NCBI RefSeq assembly: GCF_000308855.1
Contig: NZ_BAGM01000069.1
Span: forward strand, 1-49,061
Source of the DNA: Nocardia veterana NBRC 100344
GTDB taxonomy: Bacteria; Actinomycetota; Actinomycetes; Mycobacteriales; Mycobacteriaceae
Direction of reading: 5' to 3'
DNA length: 49,061 bases
Numbering within the stretch: the first letter of the stretch is position 1; every line of letters starts with the position of its first letter. Position numbers and translations under genes: made by a program. Below, piece after piece: positions 18,477 through 26,686 of the stretch. Under the pieces are notes generated by a model that saw nothing but the letters and a program-made list of their open reading frames with translations, had not been told where the DNA came from and did no database searches.

Positions 18477-18638
18477 CGGCCTTCCCGTCGGCCGGTCGTC
18501 TCGGCCGGTCGTCGGCGGGGGAGGGCGCGATGTGGGCCCGGTCTCGTGGCGGCTCGGCGTGGAGCGAAGAACGTGGATAGGCGTCGACCCCTCCGAGACC
18601 GGGCAGTCGCGCCAGCCGTCGAAACGCGAGATATTACA

Positions 18639-18675
18639 TACCGGTACGGAAATATGCGCATCTAAATATATGAGC
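18639..18675 (+). repeat. 37-bp dispersed A/T-rich element, copy 2
   Basis: 30 of 37 positions match the element at 16274-16310, in the same orientation. Here it lies in the 268-bp gap between the convergent MerR and SDR genes, so it is not in an obvious promoter position for either. The two copies flank the block holding the esterase-like and MerR genes. Confidence 0.55.
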
Positions 18676-18713
18676 TCAGCAAGGCCAGACAAAGACACCA
18701 CACGAACACTCAC

Positions 18714-18738
18714 CACAAAAGACAGCCCCGACCGGGGT
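18714..18738 (-). terminator. Terminator of the zinc-ribbon SDR gene
   Basis: On the minus strand a CCCC-GGTC-GGGG stem is followed by CTGTCTTTTG. It lies within 31 bp of the SDR stop at 18745, as expected of an intrinsic terminator. Confidence 0.6.
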
Positions 18739-18744
18739 CCGGGG

Positions 18745-20229
18745 TCACCAATTCGACGGTTCGTAGTCCTTCAGGAAGCAGCCGAACAGGTCCACACCGG
18801 CTTCGCCGCGGACGATCGGGTCGTAGACCCGGGCGGCGCCGTCGACGAGGTCGAGGGGAGCGTGGAAGCCTTCCTCGGCGAGGCGGACCTTGGTGTAGTG
18901 CGGGCGTTCGTCGGTGATCCAGCCGGTGTCGACGGCGGTCATCAGAATGCGGTCGGATTCGAACATCTCGCGAGCGCTGGTACGGGTGAGCATGTTCAGC
19001 GCCGCCTTGGCCATATTGGTGTGCGGGTGGCCGGGGCCCTTGTAGCCGCGGCTGAACACGCCTTCCATGGCGGAGACGTTCACAACGTATTTGCGCCGGG
19101 CCGGCGAGGCGGCGAGGGCGGGGCGCAGCCGCGAGATCAGCAGGAACGGCGCGGTCGAATTGCAGAGCTGCACCTCGAGCAGTTCCGTGGCGTCGACCTC
19201 GGCGACGGTCTGAACCCAGCTGTTGGTGTGGGCGAGATCCGGCACGAGGCCGCCCGCATCGATCGCCACGCCACCGGAAATGCGTTCGGGCGTGGCCGAT
19301 CCGGCGACCAGGGCGAGGTCGGTGACCTCGGCGGCGGACAAGGTGGTGACCGCGGGCGCGGAGTCGAGAGCGGCGGTCAGCGCATTCGGATGGGCCTGGG
19401 TGGTGGTGCCGAAGCTGATGGTGTCGGGTAGTTCGCCGGCGGGCAGCGGCGCGGATTCGGCTTCGACGAGCGCGGAGTAGGCACCGGCCGAGCGTCGCAC
19501 GGTCTGGGCGGCGTTGTTGATGATGATGTCGAGCGGGCCCTGGGCGGCGACATCGTCGGCCAGGGCGACGACCTGTGCGGGATCGCGGAGGTCGATTCCC
19601 ACGATGCGGAGCCGGTGCAGCCAGTCGGAGCTGTCGGGCTGCGCGGTGAAGCGACGGATGGCGTCGTTGGGGAAGCGGGTGGTGATCGTGGTGTGGGCGC
19701 CGTCGCGGAGCAGTCGCAGTGCGATGTACATGCCGATCTTGGCGCGGCCGCCGGTGAGCAGGGCGCGGCGGCCGGTCAGATCGGTGCGGGCGTCGCGTTT
19801 GGCGTGGTTGCGGGCGGCGCAGTCGGGGCAGAGTTGGTGGTAGAAGTGGTCGACGCGGGTGTAGCGCTGTTTGCAGATGTAGCAGGGCCGCGCGCGGAGC
19901 AGGGTGCCGGCGGCCTCGCCGGAGGCGTTGCTGGACAACGGGATTCCGGCGGTTTCGTCGTCGATGCGGTTCGGTGAGCCGGTGGCGGTGGCGGCGACGA
20001 CAGCGCGGTCGGCGGCCGCGACCGCCTCGCGGGCGGCGTTGCGGCGGCGCTTCTTCAGTTTCTTGAACATGTGCCCGACGGCTCGCTGCACGGCGATGGA
20101 GTCGGGGTGGTCGTCGTCGAGCATGGCGGCCCGGTCGAGCACCCGCAGGCAGATGGCGAGTTCGTCGGGATCGATCGCGGTGTCCGGCGAGGGGGTGGTG
20201 GGCGCGTTCGTTGCGGTGTGCTCAGCCAT
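18745..20229 (-). CDS. SDR-fold protein with an N-terminal zinc-ribbon extension
   Basis: 494 residues, about twice a normal SDR. The first 120 residues are charged and contain MFKKLKKRRRNAAREAVAAA. Then comes a C-x2-C/C-x2-C cluster, CYICKQRYTRVDHFYHQLCP followed by DCA, that looks like a zinc ribbon. The Rossmann domain begins RRALLTGGRAKIGMYIALRL, with IIINNAAQTV giving the NNA motif. At the active site, NVSAMEGVFSRGYKGPGHPH is followed by TNMAKAALNML. The lysine is kept, but the usual YxxxK tyrosine position holds Thr (TNMAK). The NAD(P)-binding half thus looks intact while the catalytic centre is atypical. The ATG at 20229 was chosen; a start at 20295 would add 22 residues. Role unknown; regulatory or nucleic-acid-linked function is possible. 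Confidence 0.75.
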   Translation of the reverse strand: MAEHTATNAPTTPSPDTAIDPDELAICLRVLDRAAMLDDDHPDSIAVQRAVGHMFKKLKKRRRNAAREAVAAADRAVVAATATGSPNRIDDETAGIPLSSNASGEAAGTLLRARPCYICKQRYTRVDHFYHQLCPDCAARNHAKRDARTDLTGRRALLTGGRAKIGMYIALRLLRDGAHTTITTRFPNDAIRRFTAQPDSSDWLHRLRIVGIDLRDPAQVVALADDVAAQGPLDIIINNAAQTVRRSAGAYSALVEAESAPLPAGELPDTISFGTTTQAHPNALTAALDSAPAVTTLSAAEVTDLALVAGSATPERISGGVAIDAGGLVPDLAHTNSWVQTVAEVDATELLEVQLCNSTAPFLLISRLRPALAASPARRKYVVNVSAMEGVFSRGYKGPGHPHTNMAKAALNMLTRTSAREMFESDRILMTAVDTGWITDERPHYTKVRLAEEGFHAPLDLVDGAARVYDPIVRGEAGVDLFGCFLKDYEPSNW

Positions 20230-20313
20230 CGTGCTGCCGGAGGGTCCTTCGTGTGCTCGGTGATTACCGGCGCCTATTGTCGCATCGTGCACCACGGCGG
20301 CTTCGGGGTGCTC

Positions 20314-21171
20314 CTATCGGGGCGAGTAGTGGATGGGCCGATGGTCGGTGTGCTGGTCGTCGATGAAGTTGGCGATCGCTTCGACGACGAGGAGCGGTTC
20401 GGTGAGCGGCAGCCACGGATCGGCGGGCAGTTCCCGCAGCCACAGCCGGTCGACGTCGCGGCGGATGTGGTGGCGCAGGGTGGGCAGGGCGGCGGTGTCG
20501 GCGCGGTCGAGGATGAGCTGTACGGGTACGGCGGTGGGCTGGGTGCGGGGATGGCGCAGATGGTGGGCGAGGTTGGCGGCGACGATGCGGGCGCCGGCGA
20601 GGAGGTCGGTGGGCCAGGTCGGGGCCTGCGGTACGACGCGGGCGCGCAACCGGGGCCAGTGCAGTAGTCGCCGGCCGACGACGAGCCAGCTCAGCCGCGG
20701 CAGTCGCCACCACGGACTGCGGGGGCAGCGCAGATCGCGTACGGCCAAGGCGAGGTGGTCGAGGTGCGGGGCGGACAGGGCGGTGGCCGAGGCGATCCGG
20801 ATGTTCGCGCGGGGGTCGCCGAGTGCGTACCACAGTTGGATGGCGCCCCAGCCGTGTCCGGCGAGGTGGACGGGCCGGTCGGGGCTGACCGCGTCGAGGA
20901 CGGCGAAGAGGTCGTCGGCGAGATGGGGTAGGCGATAGTGGTGCGGCCGGGTGGGTGCGCTGGAGCGGCCGTGGCCGCGCACATCGAAGGTGACCACGTG
21001 GAAGCCGTCGGCGAGGCCTGCGGCGACGCGATTCCAGATGCGGTGGGTGTCGGTGATGCCGGGAATGAGCACGATGGTCTCGGCGTCGGGTCGGCCGTAC
21101 TCGTAGACGGCCAGATCGCCGCCGGGGGTGCGGACGGTGCGGGGGCGGGCGGGCGTGCGGTGGTTGGTCAT
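20314..21171 (-). CDS. Alpha/beta-hydrolase-fold protein lacking the nucleophile
   Basis: 285 residues. The fold is clear: ETIVLIPGITDTHRIWNRVA, VVTFDVRGHGRSSAPTRPHH and a nucleophile elbow HLAGHGWGAIQLWYALGD. In active homologues the elbow is GxSxG or, in epoxide hydrolases and dehalogenases, GHDWG. Here the central residue is Gly (codon GGC). Near the C-terminus, where a catalytic His in a GHxPxxE context is expected, the sequence reads DPWLPLTEPLLV. So at least two triad residues are missing, which suggests a ligand-binding or sensory pseudoenzyme. The ATG at 21171 follows GGAG. It diverges from a TetR gene with matching palindromes between them. Confidence 0.8.
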   Translation of the reverse strand: MTNHRTPARPRTVRTPGGDLAVYEYGRPDAETIVLIPGITDTHRIWNRVAAGLADGFHVVTFDVRGHGRSSAPTRPHHYRLPHLADDLFAVLDAVSPDRPVHLAGHGWGAIQLWYALGDPRANIRIASATALSAPHLDHLALAVRDLRCPRSPWWRLPRLSWLVVGRRLLHWPRLRARVVPQAPTWPTDLLAGARIVAANLAHHLRHPRTQPTAVPVQLILDRADTAALPTLRHHIRRDVDRLWLRELPADPWLPLTEPLLVVEAIANFIDDQHTDHRPIHYSPR

Positions 21172-21204
21172 CGGTCTACTCCGTGAGCGCGGGTGGAGGC
21201 CGCT

Positions 21205-21239
21205 CGTACTGCCGGTACGGTAACGGTACCGACAGTACG
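21205..21239. promoter_or_regulatory. 35-bp palindrome upstream of the alpha/beta-hydrolase gene
   Basis: CGTACTG-CCGGTACG faces GGTACCGA-CAGTACG across GTAAC, with 13 of 15 arm positions matching. It lies 34 bp upstream of the minus-strand hydrolase start and shares CGTAC/GTACG blocks with the site at 21325-21339. Confidence 0.6.
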
Positions 21240-21324
21240 TGGCGCGCTGTCCGGTGGGTCGGCGTCTGAGGCAATTGTGCTGTAGCTAACCCGTTTTCGT
21301 CTCCTGCGGTTCGGCTGGTGATTT

Positions 21325-21339
21325 CGTACCGGCGGTACG
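21325..21339. promoter_or_regulatory. 15-bp palindrome upstream of the TetR gene
   Basis: A perfect CGTACC-GGC-GGTACG dyad, 43 bp before the TetR start. With the related 35-bp palindrome it forms a two-site operator for the divergent pair. Confidence 0.6.
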
Positions 21340-21381
21340 TGTAGTGTTCGGGTGATCGTTCGTTCGACTGGGGAGTCGCCC

Positions 21382-22098
21382 ATGGTGTCTCGTGTCGGCA
21401 GGCGCTCTGCGCCTCGGGTCACGCGGGAGGAGATCGTCGATGCGGCGATCCGGGTGATCGACCGGGACGGTCCGCAGCCGAGTATGGACGCCATCGCCCG
21501 GGCGGCGGGGATGACGAAGCCGCGGTTGTACCGGCAGTTCGCGGACAAGGCTGAGTTGTACACCGAGATCGCGGATCGGATGGCGCGGACCGCATTCGCC
21601 TCGGCCGGTGCGGATATGACGCTGTTGTTGCAGCCGCCGAAGCCGGCGCTGCGGCGCGTGTTCACCACGTACGCCGAGGGAATTCTGGAGCACCCCAACG
21701 TTTTCCGGTTCCTGATGCGGGCGCCGGTGGTGCAGACGGCGCGGTCGAGCCGGTCGGGTGATGCGGCGGTCGGTGCGGTGCTGCAGTTCGATCTGGGGCG
21801 CGATGCGGCTCGGCGGTTCGCCAGGGTGGCGCGGGCGGTCGCGGCGGCGGTGCCGATCGAGACCGATGGGCTGGACTATCTGTCGCGTGCGGTGGTCGGG
21901 GTCGTGGTGGCGACGTCGGAGTTGTGGTTGGCGGGTTCGGAGCCGCCGCGGCGGATGGATGAATTCGTCGAGCGCACAACGGATCTGGTGTGGTCTCTGC
22001 TGGATGGTTTTCTGCGCGGTCAGGGTATCGTGGCCGATCCCGAGCTGCCGATTTTCAGCACGCTCGCAGCGGTCGGCCGAGCGGAGGACGCGCGGTGA
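21382..22098 (+). CDS. TetR-family regulator
   Basis: 238 residues from an ATG preceded by GGGGAG with 6-base spacing. The HTH reads TREEIVDAAIRVIDRDGPQP followed by SMDAIARAAGMTKPRLYRQFADKAELYTEI. The C-terminal domain is Ala/Arg-rich and helical, with no recognised ligand motif. It diverges from the nucleophile-less hydrolase-fold gene, with CGTAC/GTACG palindromes in the shared promoter. It is 93 bp upstream of an acyl-CoA dehydrogenase gene on the same strand, so it could control either or both. Confidence 0.85.
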   Translation: MVSRVGRRSAPRVTREEIVDAAIRVIDRDGPQPSMDAIARAAGMTKPRLYRQFADKAELYTEIADRMARTAFASAGADMTLLLQPPKPALRRVFTTYAEGILEHPNVFRFLMRAPVVQTARSSRSGDAAVGAVLQFDLGRDAARRFARVARAVAAAVPIETDGLDYLSRAVVGVVVATSELWLAGSEPPRRMDEFVERTTDLVWSLLDGFLRGQGIVADPELPIFSTLAAVGRAEDAR

Positions 22099-22191
22099 AC
22101 CGACGTTGTTGACAGCACGCCAATAGTGCGCCAGGCTGGGTGCGCGGGACCGGTGCGGTCCGGTTCCGGGTACGAGACGAAGGAAGTAACG

Positions 22192-23337
22192 ATGGCGCGC
22201 GCCGCGTGGAGCGACGATGAGGTCGAGGCCGTCCGGGATCTGGCGAAGACCTTCTTCGAGAAGGAAGTCCTGCCGCACGAGGAGAAGTTCGTCGCGCAGG
22301 GGCATCCGGACCGTGAGCTGTACAACCGGGCCGGTGAGCTGGGTCTGTTGTGTGCGGCGATTCCGGCCGAATACGGCGGTGGCGGCGGCACTTTCGCGCA
22401 CGAGGCGGCGGTGATCGAAGCGCAGTCCTATGCGGGCGACGGCTCCCTGGGTATGCCGGTGCACTCGTCGATCATCGCGCCCTACATCCATCATTTCGGG
22501 ACCGAGGACCTCAAGCGACGGGTGCTGCCGAAGGCGGCCAGTGGCGAGATGGTGCTGTCGATCGGGATGACCGAGCCGGGGACGGGCTCGGACCTGCAGA
22601 ACATCAAGACCCGCGCGGTGCGTGAGGGTGACGAGTATGTGATCACCGGTTCGAAGATCTTCATTTCCAACGGCTGGTTGTGTGACGGCATCGTCATCGC
22701 GGCCAAGACCGATCCGACGAAGGGCGCGGCGGGGGTGTCGCTGATCTTCGCCGAGGTGAGCGACGAGACGCCGGGGTTCCGGCGTGGCCGGATCCTGAAC
22801 AAGATCGGCGGGAAGGCGCAGGACACCGCGGAGCTGTTCTTCGACGGTCTGCGGGTGCCGGCGTCGAATCTGCTGGGTGAAGTGGAGGGGCAGGGCTTCT
22901 ATCAGATGATGCAGCTGCTCGCGCAGGAGCGGCTGGTGACCGCGATCATGGCGGTGTCGATGATGGAGCGGGCGGTGGAGTTGACCGTCGAATACACCAA
23001 GGGTCGTGAGGCTTTCGGTAAGCCGCTGTTCGCGATGCAGAACACGAAGTTCGAATTGGCCGAGTGTGCGACGATCGCGCGGGTGAGCCGGACCTTCCTC
23101 GACGACGCGATCGGTAAGCATCTGCGGGGTGAGCTGGATATTCCCACCGCTGCCATGTCGAAGTACTGGCTTACCGACCAGTTGGGTATTGTGGTGGACC
23201 GCTGTCTGCAACTGTTCGGTGGTTATGGATACATGACGGAGTACCCGATTTCCCAGCTGTACACCGGTGCGCGCGTGCTGCGTATCCTCGCCGGTTCCAA
23301 CGAGGTGATGAAGGATCTCATTGCCCGCTCACTCTGA
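22192..23337 (+). CDS. Acyl-CoA dehydrogenase (FadE family)
   Basis: 381 residues. Family signatures are seen in order: an N-terminal helical domain with LGLLCAAIPAEYGGGGGTFA, the FAD/substrate motif SIGMTEPGTGSDLQNIKTRA, the beta-domain WLCDGIVIAAKTDP, REAFGKPLFAMQNTKFELAE, and the C-terminal QLFGGYGYMTEYPISQLYTG followed by ARVLRILAGSNEVMKDLI. The end motif GSNEVM resembles long-chain enzymes rather than the IYEGT(A/S)E form of medium-chain ones. It oxidises an acyl-CoA to the trans-2-enoyl-CoA with FAD. The ATG at 22192 follows AAGGAAG. The next TetR gene overlaps its 3' end by 17 bases. Confidence 0.93.
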   Translation: MARAAWSDDEVEAVRDLAKTFFEKEVLPHEEKFVAQGHPDRELYNRAGELGLLCAAIPAEYGGGGGTFAHEAAVIEAQSYAGDGSLGMPVHSSIIAPYIHHFGTEDLKRRVLPKAASGEMVLSIGMTEPGTGSDLQNIKTRAVREGDEYVITGSKIFISNGWLCDGIVIAAKTDPTKGAAGVSLIFAEVSDETPGFRRGRILNKIGGKAQDTAELFFDGLRVPASNLLGEVEGQGFYQMMQLLAQERLVTAIMAVSMMERAVELTVEYTKGREAFGKPLFAMQNTKFELAECATIARVSRTFLDDAIGKHLRGELDIPTAAMSKYWLTDQLGIVVDRCLQLFGGYGYMTEYPISQLYTGARVLRILAGSNEVMKDLIARSL

Positions 23338-23977
23338 TACCACGACCCAGCCGGCGCCGGCCGATGCCGATTCGGCGCGCCGGCGCCGGTTGGAGCCGGA
23401 CGAACGGCGCGCCCAGATTCTGGCCTGCGCTATCGAGATGTTCGGCGAGCGTCCCTATGCGGCGGTGTCGACCGCGGAGTTGGCGCAGCGCGCCGGGGTC
23501 GCGCGCGGGTTGATCAACCACTACTTCGGCAACAAGCGGGATCTGTATCTGGCGGTGGTGCGGCGGATGGTGACGTTGCCGCGGCCGGATCACATGGTGA
23601 TGCCGACGGGTACGCCGCGCGAGCGGGTGGATGCGAGTGTGTCCTGGTTGCTGGACACCATCAGTGGGTTGGGTAGTACCTGGGTGAAGGTGACCGGGCA
23701 CGAGGGTATCGGTGACGATCCGGAGGTGCAGCGCATTCTGGACGAGGCCGACGATGCGGCGGCCGACCGCTTGTTGCAGATGGTCGGCCTGGCGGGTTCG
23801 GCGCGCGACGACGAGTTGCGAGCGCTGGTGCGTGCTTACAGTGGGTTGGTGAAAACAGCCGGGCGGGAATGGATCACCCGCCGCAGCCTGAACCGTGAGC
23901 AGGTGCATCATCTGCTGGCGGATGTACTGATGGCATTGGTCGAGACCACGTTTCCGCGCATCGAACAGGGCCGCTGA
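23321..23977 (+). CDS. TetR-family regulator overlapping the acyl-CoA dehydrogenase
   Basis: 218 residues from a TTG at 23321, inside the end of the preceding gene. The HTH is DERRAQILACAIEMFGERPY followed by AAVSTAELAQRAGVARGLINHYFGNKRDLY, a standard TetR recognition helix. The overlap implies co-transcription and a role in fatty acid or acyl-CoA catabolism control. A later GTG or Met start is possible but would cut into the HTH lead-in. Confidence 0.85.
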   Translation: MPAHSDTTTQPAPADADSARRRRLEPDERRAQILACAIEMFGERPYAAVSTAELAQRAGVARGLINHYFGNKRDLYLAVVRRMVTLPRPDHMVMPTGTPRERVDASVSWLLDTISGLGSTWVKVTGHEGIGDDPEVQRILDEADDAAADRLLQMVGLAGSARDDELRALVRAYSGLVKTAGREWITRRSLNREQVHHLLADVLMALVETTFPRIEQGR

Positions 23978-24010
23978 ACGTCCGGTTCGCGGCGGGATCG
24001 CGCGGGGTTC

Positions 24011-25051
24011 TCAGCCGGGCGTGCGGGCTCGGCTGGGCTGGACGCGTGGGGGCTCGTTGGGCATTTTCGGGTAGTTCGGCGGCCAGGGCGCGTCGAGGAG
24101 TCCGGAATCGAAGTCGCGGCGCGACATTTCGAGCAGCGGTTGGATCGATTGGGGGGTGCGGTCGGCCCACGGGTCGCCGGATTCGGCGAGGCGTGCGGGA
24201 ACGGTGGCGATGGTGAGGTCGTCGGGGACGACGGACTCCAGTGCGTCCCAGGCGATGGGGGTGGAGACCTGCGCGCCGACCTTGGGTCGCACGCACCAGG
24301 CGCCGAAGACGGTTTTGTGTGGTGCGTTCTGGTTGTAGTCGATGAAAACGCGTTGTCCGCGTTCTTCTTTCCACCAGTTGGCGGTGATCAGGTCGGGGTG
24401 GCGGCGTTCGAGTTCGCGGGCGAGGGCGACGGCGGCGGCCCGAACCTGATAGCCGTCCCACAGGGGTTCGAGGAGGGCGTAGATGTGCAGGCCGCGGGAG
24501 CCGGAGGTTTTCACGCGGGCGTCGATGCCGAGTTCGGCGAGCAGGTCGCGGGTGAGGACGGCGACGTGGCGCAGATCGTCGAAGCCGATACCGGGGGAGG
24601 GGTCGAGGTCGATGCGCAGTTCGTCGCTGATGTCGAGGTCGCCGATCTCGCCTTCGATGCGGGCCGGGACACCGCCGGCCGGAACGTGATTGGGCCAGAC
24701 GTGGAAGCCGAGGCAGCCGAGGTTGACCGCCCATAGGATGTGGGCGAGGTTCGCGGCGACGAGCGCGTCGCTGGCGGTCCCGTTGGGGGTGGAGACCTGC
24801 ACGGTCTGCAGCCAGTCGGGGACCGATTTCGGGACGCGTTTCTGGAACCAGGATTTGCCGCCGGCGCCGTCGGGATAGCGTTCGAGCAGCACGGGCCGGT
24901 TGCCGATGGTGCGCAGCAGGGGTTCGGCGACGGCCTGGTAGTAGCGCACGAGGTCGAGTTTGGTTTCGCCGCGTTTGCCGAAGTAGATCTTGTCGGGGTT
25001 GCTGATGCGGACGGTCACGCCGTCGGTGTCGATGTCGATGGCGTCGCTCAC
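24011..25051 (-). CDS. LigD-type polymerase domain protein (Prim-PolC-like)
   Basis: 346 residues and only the AEP primase/polymerase domain of LigD, with no ligase or nuclease part. ISNPDKIYFGKRGETKLDLV starts the domain. LLERYPDGAGGKSWFQKR, CLGFHVWPNHVP and ELRIDLDPSPGIGFDDLRHV carry the catalytic Asp-x-Asp, and KTSGSRGLHIYALL supplies the conserved His/Ser. In mycobacteria the stand-alone enzyme (PolD2/Prim-PolC) is encoded next to ligC and fills short gaps in excision repair. Here its GTG start overlaps the LigC stop by 4 bases, so the two enzymes are made together. It prefers ribonucleotides in characterised relatives. Confidence 0.9.
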   Translation of the reverse strand: MSDAIDIDTDGVTVRISNPDKIYFGKRGETKLDLVRYYQAVAEPLLRTIGNRPVLLERYPDGAGGKSWFQKRVPKSVPDWLQTVQVSTPNGTASDALVAANLAHILWAVNLGCLGFHVWPNHVPAGGVPARIEGEIGDLDISDELRIDLDPSPGIGFDDLRHVAVLTRDLLAELGIDARVKTSGSRGLHIYALLEPLWDGYQVRAAAVALARELERRHPDLITANWWKEERGQRVFIDYNQNAPHKTVFGAWCVRPKVGAQVSTPIAWDALESVVPDDLTIATVPARLAESGDPWADRTPQSIQPLLEMSRRDFDSGLLDAPWPPNYPKMPNEPPRVQPSRARTPG

Positions 25052-26142
25052 GGCTGGGCCTGCGCTTTCGCGGCGGTGAAGATGTCGGCGAGTTCGGCGG
25101 GGGCGACCTCTTCGAGTTGGGCATAGGTGCACGATTGCGGGGTCCGGTCGTCGCGGAAGCGGACAAGTCGTCCGCCGTGGCGTAATCGTCCGGCCATGAG
25201 GTGTTCGTAGCGGACTTCGGCGACCAGTTCGGGCCGCAGTGGTTCCCAGGACAGGTCTTTGCCGCCGGTCCAGCGGCTGATGCCGCCGGGCATCTTGCCT
25301 TCGGCTTCGGCCTGTGCGGCCGCGTCGGCCCAGTTGCGCCAGGGATGGTTGTCGAGGGCGCCTTCGCGCAGCGGTGCGAGTTCGTCGACGAGTTGTTTGC
25401 GGCGGGCGGCAGTGAAGCTGCTGGCGACGCCGACGTGGTGGAGGTGGCCGTCCTCGTCGTAGAGGCCGAGCAGTAGCGATCCGACGCCCTGGCCGTCCTT
25501 GTGCCAGCGGAAGCCGGCGACCACGCAGTCGGCGGTGCGTTCGTGTTTGACCTTGACCATGACGCGTTTGTCCTGCATATAGGGCAGGTCCCGGGATTTC
25601 ACCATGACGCCGTCGAAGCCGGCGCCCTCGAATCGGGTGAACCAGTCCTGGGCGGTGTCGGGGTCGGAGGTGATGGGGGTGAGGTGGATGCCTTCGTGCG
25701 GGGTCGCGAGGAGCGCTTCGAGCAGTCGGCGGCGTTCGTGGAACGGGGTGCCGGTCAGGTCGTCGTCGCCGAGGGCCAGCAGGTCGAAGGCGACGAAACT
25801 CGCGGGGGTTTCGACGCTGAGTTTCTTCACTCGGGAGGCGGCGGGGTGCAGGCGGTTCTGCAGGACGTCGAAGTCGAGTCCGTGGTCGGTGACGACGACG
25901 ATTTCTCCGTCGAGCACGCAGCGCGGGGGCAGTGCCGCGTCGAGGAGTCGCACGACTTCGGGGAAGTAGCGGGTGAGGGGGCGGTCGTTGCGGGAGCCCA
26001 GTTCGATGTCGGTGCCGTCGCGGAAGACGATGCACCGGAAGCCGTCCCATTTCGGCTCGTAGAGGAGGGTGTCCTCGCGGGGCAGGGCGGCGGCCGATTT
26101 GGCCAGCATCGGCTTCACCGGCGGCATGACGGGCAGGTCCAC
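25048..26142 (-). CDS. ligC: ATP-dependent DNA ligase, LigC type
   Basis: 364 residues, the size of mycobacterial LigC. The adenylated lysine is Lys31 in motif I EPKWDGFR. Further nucleotidyltransferase motifs are SRNDRPLTRYFPEVV, CVLDGEIVV, FVAFDLLALGDDD, FDGVMVKSRDLPY and RVMVKVKHERTADCVV. The C-terminal OB-fold domain runs from about residue 225. It seals nicks with ATP and works with the neighbouring polymerase-domain protein in gap-filling repair. It lacks the extra domains of LigD and the N-terminal domain of LigB, so LigC is the best assignment. Confidence 0.9.
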   Translation of the reverse strand: MDLPVMPPVKPMLAKSAAALPREDTLLYEPKWDGFRCIVFRDGTDIELGSRNDRPLTRYFPEVVRLLDAALPPRCVLDGEIVVVTDHGLDFDVLQNRLHPAASRVKKLSVETPASFVAFDLLALGDDDLTGTPFHERRRLLEALLATPHEGIHLTPITSDPDTAQDWFTRFEGAGFDGVMVKSRDLPYMQDKRVMVKVKHERTADCVVAGFRWHKDGQGVGSLLLGLYDEDGHLHHVGVASSFTAARRKQLVDELAPLREGALDNHPWRNWADAAAQAEAEGKMPGGISRWTGGKDLSWEPLRPELVAEVRYEHLMAGRLRHGGRLVRFRDDRTPQSCTYAQLEEVAPAELADIFTAAKAQAQP

Positions 26143-26175
26143 GCGATCCTCCTCGGGTCGGTCTCACCCATGCCG

Positions 26176-26215
26176 ACGGTGTGGCCGGGCGAAATTCATC
26201 GCCCGGGCACCGTCG
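26176..26215 (-). terminator. Terminator hairpin between csp and ligC
   Basis: GACGGTG and CCGGGCG on the left (26176-26192) pair with CGCCCGG and CACCGTC on the right (26201-26215) around an A/T-rich loop, AAATTCAT. This is a 14-bp stem with one small asymmetric bulge. It lies 55 bp after the cold-shock gene and upstream of ligC. Confidence 0.6.
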
Positions 26216-26269
26216 TCATGATCGTAGGCCGCCGGCGGCGGATCCGAGGGGAGGTGGGCCGTGGCCGGC

Positions 26270-26653
26270 TCAGTTGTCCAGCCACCCGTGCTGGTCGGCG
26301 AATTCGGCGAGGCGGTCGCGGATGGTGACGATTTCCCCGGCGGTGAGCGCGGGGCTGGCCTCGAGCAGCAATTCGGTGATCAATCGCTTGTGTTCGGCGG
26401 CGGTGAGTTGTCCGGCGCCGCGGCCGCGGTGGCGCGGCGGGGCGGGGGCCCCGCCGACGGCGGTCAGATTGATCGCCTTGGGCCCGCGGTCGCCCTCGGT
26501 GACCTCGAATTCGAAGACCCGCCCCTGTCGCAGTTCGTCCTCGTCCAAACCGATGTCGTTCACGTGAACGAATACGTCGGGACCGCCGTCTTCGGGACGG
26601 ATGAATCCGAATCCCCGAGAACTGTCGAAGGACACCAATTTCCCGATCGACAC
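26270..26653 (-). CDS. Cold-shock-domain protein with C-terminal extension (CspB-like)
   Basis: 127 residues. Residues 1-65 are a cold-shock domain with RNP1 SRGFGFIRPE and RNP2 DVFVHVNDI, both single-stranded nucleic acid binding motifs. The C-terminal 60 residues (LTAAEHKRLITELLLEASPA followed by LTAGEIVTIRDRLAEFADQH) are helical and absent from classic 67-residue Csp proteins. A similar long form occurs in mycobacteria. Likely an RNA chaperone or transcript regulator. A GTG start at 26653 follows an AGG-containing site. Confidence 0.9.
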   Translation of the reverse strand: MSIGKLVSFDSSRGFGFIRPEDGGPDVFVHVNDIGLDEDELRQGRVFEFEVTEGDRGPKAINLTAVGGAPAPPRHRGRGAGQLTAAEHKRLITELLLEASPALTAGEIVTIRDRLAEFADQHGWLDN

Positions 26654-26686
26654 CTACACCTGCTCCTCATTGCCGTCCGTGTCCGG

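Noticed and set aside
16274..18675. Insertion sequence or integrative element bounded by the two 37-bp copies
   Set aside because: The copies are direct, imperfect, and lack terminal inverted repeats. No transposase, integrase or target duplication is visible.
24011..26142. A complete LigD (polymerase-nuclease-ligase) gene
   Set aside because: Polymerase and ligase lie in two separate overlapping frames and there is no nuclease domain. The ligase is of the LigC type.
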